The notes under the pieces were generated by a model that had not been told where the DNA came from, did no database searches, and was given only the letters and a program-made list of their open reading frames with translations. The position numbers and the translations under genes are program-made. A stretch of DNA of 6,458 nt from Nitrososphaerota archaeon. GTDB taxonomy: Archaea; Thermoproteota; Nitrososphaeria; Nitrososphaerales; CADDZS01. Numbering within the stretch: the first letter of the stretch is position 1; every line of letters starts with the position of its first letter. Shown here piece after piece: positions 5,284-6,458 of this stretch. The stretch lies in assembly GCA_027886795.1 (NCBI GenBank), contig JAPCJU010000073.1, forward strand, positions 1 through 6,458. Reading direction: 5' to 3'.

Positions 5284-6458
5284 CCTGAGCTTTTTTGTTT
5301 GACAACTGCTGAATAGTTTTTCAAAATCAGGAACTTTTTCCCTTCATACGATTGAACCTCAACCGCCCTAACTTCTATTCGATCTCCGATCGAAAATCCT
5401 TCGAGAAGCTTGGAAAGATTCCTCCAGGCATAAACCTTGATCTCGCCGGTATGATCTGCGACATGAACCTCGGATCGTCTGACCAGACCATCCTTCGTCT
5501 GTATCTCCCTGCTTATCGGATCGGTCAGACAAATCAAATCCAAAGAAACAACGCTCCCTTCAATCAGATCTTCGACATTTGCAAAAAGAGATGAAGCCAG
5601 TGGAATGTCAAGTCTCTTCGATGCCACTTTCGTTATCGAGTTAACACTGACACAATTTGCCCTCAGCAGAGTGTAATCTACCGTCTCCGGCCTGCACAAG
5701 ACAACATCGTCATTCGAAATCGTCTCCAAGTTAGGGGTCGCGTCTCCAGACAGTATAATGGAGATCTTTCGTTTCTGCGAGTCGACGACTAACATATGGA
5801 AGCGGGTGTCACTTGAATCAGAGTTTCTCTTCGAAATAACGCGACCTACGAATGGGACAGCTGCTTGCGGACTCGTTTTCTTTTCTTCTTTGAATAGTAA
5901 AATGCCTTGATCGGTCAACTTTTGAACGAACTCATTCATCCAGACCCTCGTTTCATCAAAATATTCCAGCAAAGATGTGTTTTCGTCGCCATGAATTTCT
6001 AGCACCTTGCTCTCCTGAAATCCATTAAGTCTAGACTTGACATTTAGCAATGTTACCACTTCTCCGTCGCGCAGTTTCTCAAACGCCGGATTCGGATTGT
6101 TCCAGATGACTGTCCTGATAGAGACTGAATCATTCACTTCATCTACCATGTCGAAAGTTATGTAGTCGGCCGCTGAACCATCACTTTTGGTAAAGCCCGA
6201 TTTTTTGACATCTCCCCTGACTCTACCTCGAATTGTCATCATCTTCCTTTCCTCGGGAAGAGCGGCGATTGCGAGGATTTGTTTTTTGAGGGGATCTATA
6301 GCCGAAACTTCCGGGGCCTTTTCGATACGACTGTTCTCGCTAAAATTGATAACTGGAAGACCATCCGGCCCCGGTCTCGTATAGACATCGAATAGCTTAA
6401 CCAGATCGCCAGCATGTAAAGCTAGATTTCCGTCAATTATTTTTGCAATGGCTGAATC
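5280..6458 (-). CDS. replication protein A-like ssDNA-binding protein, N-terminus beyond the window
   Basis: Archaeal RPA binds single-stranded DNA through OB folds during replication and repair. The frame has no stop between 5280 and the right edge, so 392 C-terminal residues are visible and the ATG at 6242 (visible residue 73) is internal. Residues 1 to about 50 are the end of one OB fold, with the typical GDLVKLFDVYTRPGPDGLP strand pair and the closing RIEKAPE. A second fold spans about 73-160 (TIRGRVRGDVKKSG, VIWNN, DGEVVTLLNV), a third about 200-275 (PFVGRVISKRNS, KISIILSGDA) and a fourth about 293-385 (VVSLDLICLTDP, HTGEIKVYAW, GDRIEVRAVEV). The three cysteines are scattered and form no zinc finger, unlike many euryarchaeal RPAs; four-OB forms without a finger are known, for example Methanosarcina acetivorans RPA1. 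It converges on the Lhr helicase with overlapping stops. Confidence 0.88.
   Translation of the reverse strand, partial: DSAIAKIIDGNLALHAGDLVKLFDVYTRPGPDGLPVINFSENSRIEKAPEVSAIDPLKKQILAIAALPEERKMMTIRGRVRGDVKKSGFTKSDGSAADYITFDMVDEVNDSVSIRTVIWNNPNPAFEKLRDGEVVTLLNVKSRLNGFQESKVLEIHGDENTSLLEYFDETRVWMNEFVQKLTDQGILLFKEEKKTSPQAAVPFVGRVISKRNSDSSDTRFHMLVVDSQKRKISIILSGDATPNLETISNDDVVLCRPETVDYTLLRANCVSVNSITKVASKRLDIPLASSLFANVEDLIEGSVVSLDLICLTDPISREIQTKDGLVRRSEVHVADHTGEIKVYAWRNLSKLLEGFSIGDRIEVRAVEVQSYEGKKFLILKNYSAVVKQKSSG
5290..5299 (+). terminator. T-tract terminator after the helicase
   Basis: CTTTTTTGTTT begins seven bases after the helicase stop, a typical archaeal U-rich termination signal. On the other strand the same bases are lysine, glutamine and lysine codons near the C-terminus of the RPA-like protein, so the signal is embedded in the convergent gene. 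Confidence 0.4.

Overview
The window looks like a fragment of an archaeal chromosome of moderate GC content. The archaeal assignment rests on a short single-domain tyrosyl-tRNA synthetase of the archaeal/eukaryotic type, a replication protein A (RPA) built from several OB folds in place of a bacterial SSB, a long Lhr-family helicase with an archaeal-style C-terminal extension, and an AT-rich TATA-like box close to a start codon. I cannot fix the phylum from sequence alone. There are no insertion sequences, CRISPR arrays, rRNA or tRNA genes that I can recognise. Nothing amounts to a clearly new biological system, and the window reads as a housekeeping information-processing region.

Left part, minus strand, in transcription order: a Nudix hydrolase (2092 to 1460), a tyrosyl-tRNA synthetase (1353 to 415, TTG start) and an EVE-domain protein (365 to beyond the left edge, missing its C-terminus). 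The synthetase and the EVE gene are 49 bases apart with no obvious terminator between them and are probably cotranscribed. A T-tract just after the Nudix stop and a TATA-like box before the synthetase suggest that the Nudix gene is a separate unit.

Centre, plus strand: a divergent promoter region of about 120 bases precedes a 63-residue predicted membrane peptide (2215 to 2406). About 105 bases later comes an Lhr-family superfamily 2 helicase of about 920 residues. Its reading frame is clear from its homology to the helicase fold, but it has no ATG, GTG or TTG start upstream of its first conserved region; CTG at 2512 is the best candidate.

Right part, minus strand: an RPA-like single-stranded DNA-binding protein converges on the helicase, and the two stop codons overlap by 4 bases. 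Its reading frame stays open through the right edge of the window, so its N-terminus lies outside; the ATG at 6242 is internal. The visible 392 residues hold the end of one OB fold plus three more.

Functionally the Lhr helicase (nucleic-acid unwinding in repair or RNA metabolism) and RPA (single-strand binding) are thematically linked neighbours. The synthetase serves translation. The EVE protein probably reads modified bases, and the Nudix enzyme clears nucleotide derivatives. These links between neighbours are inference from position, not proof of a shared pathway.
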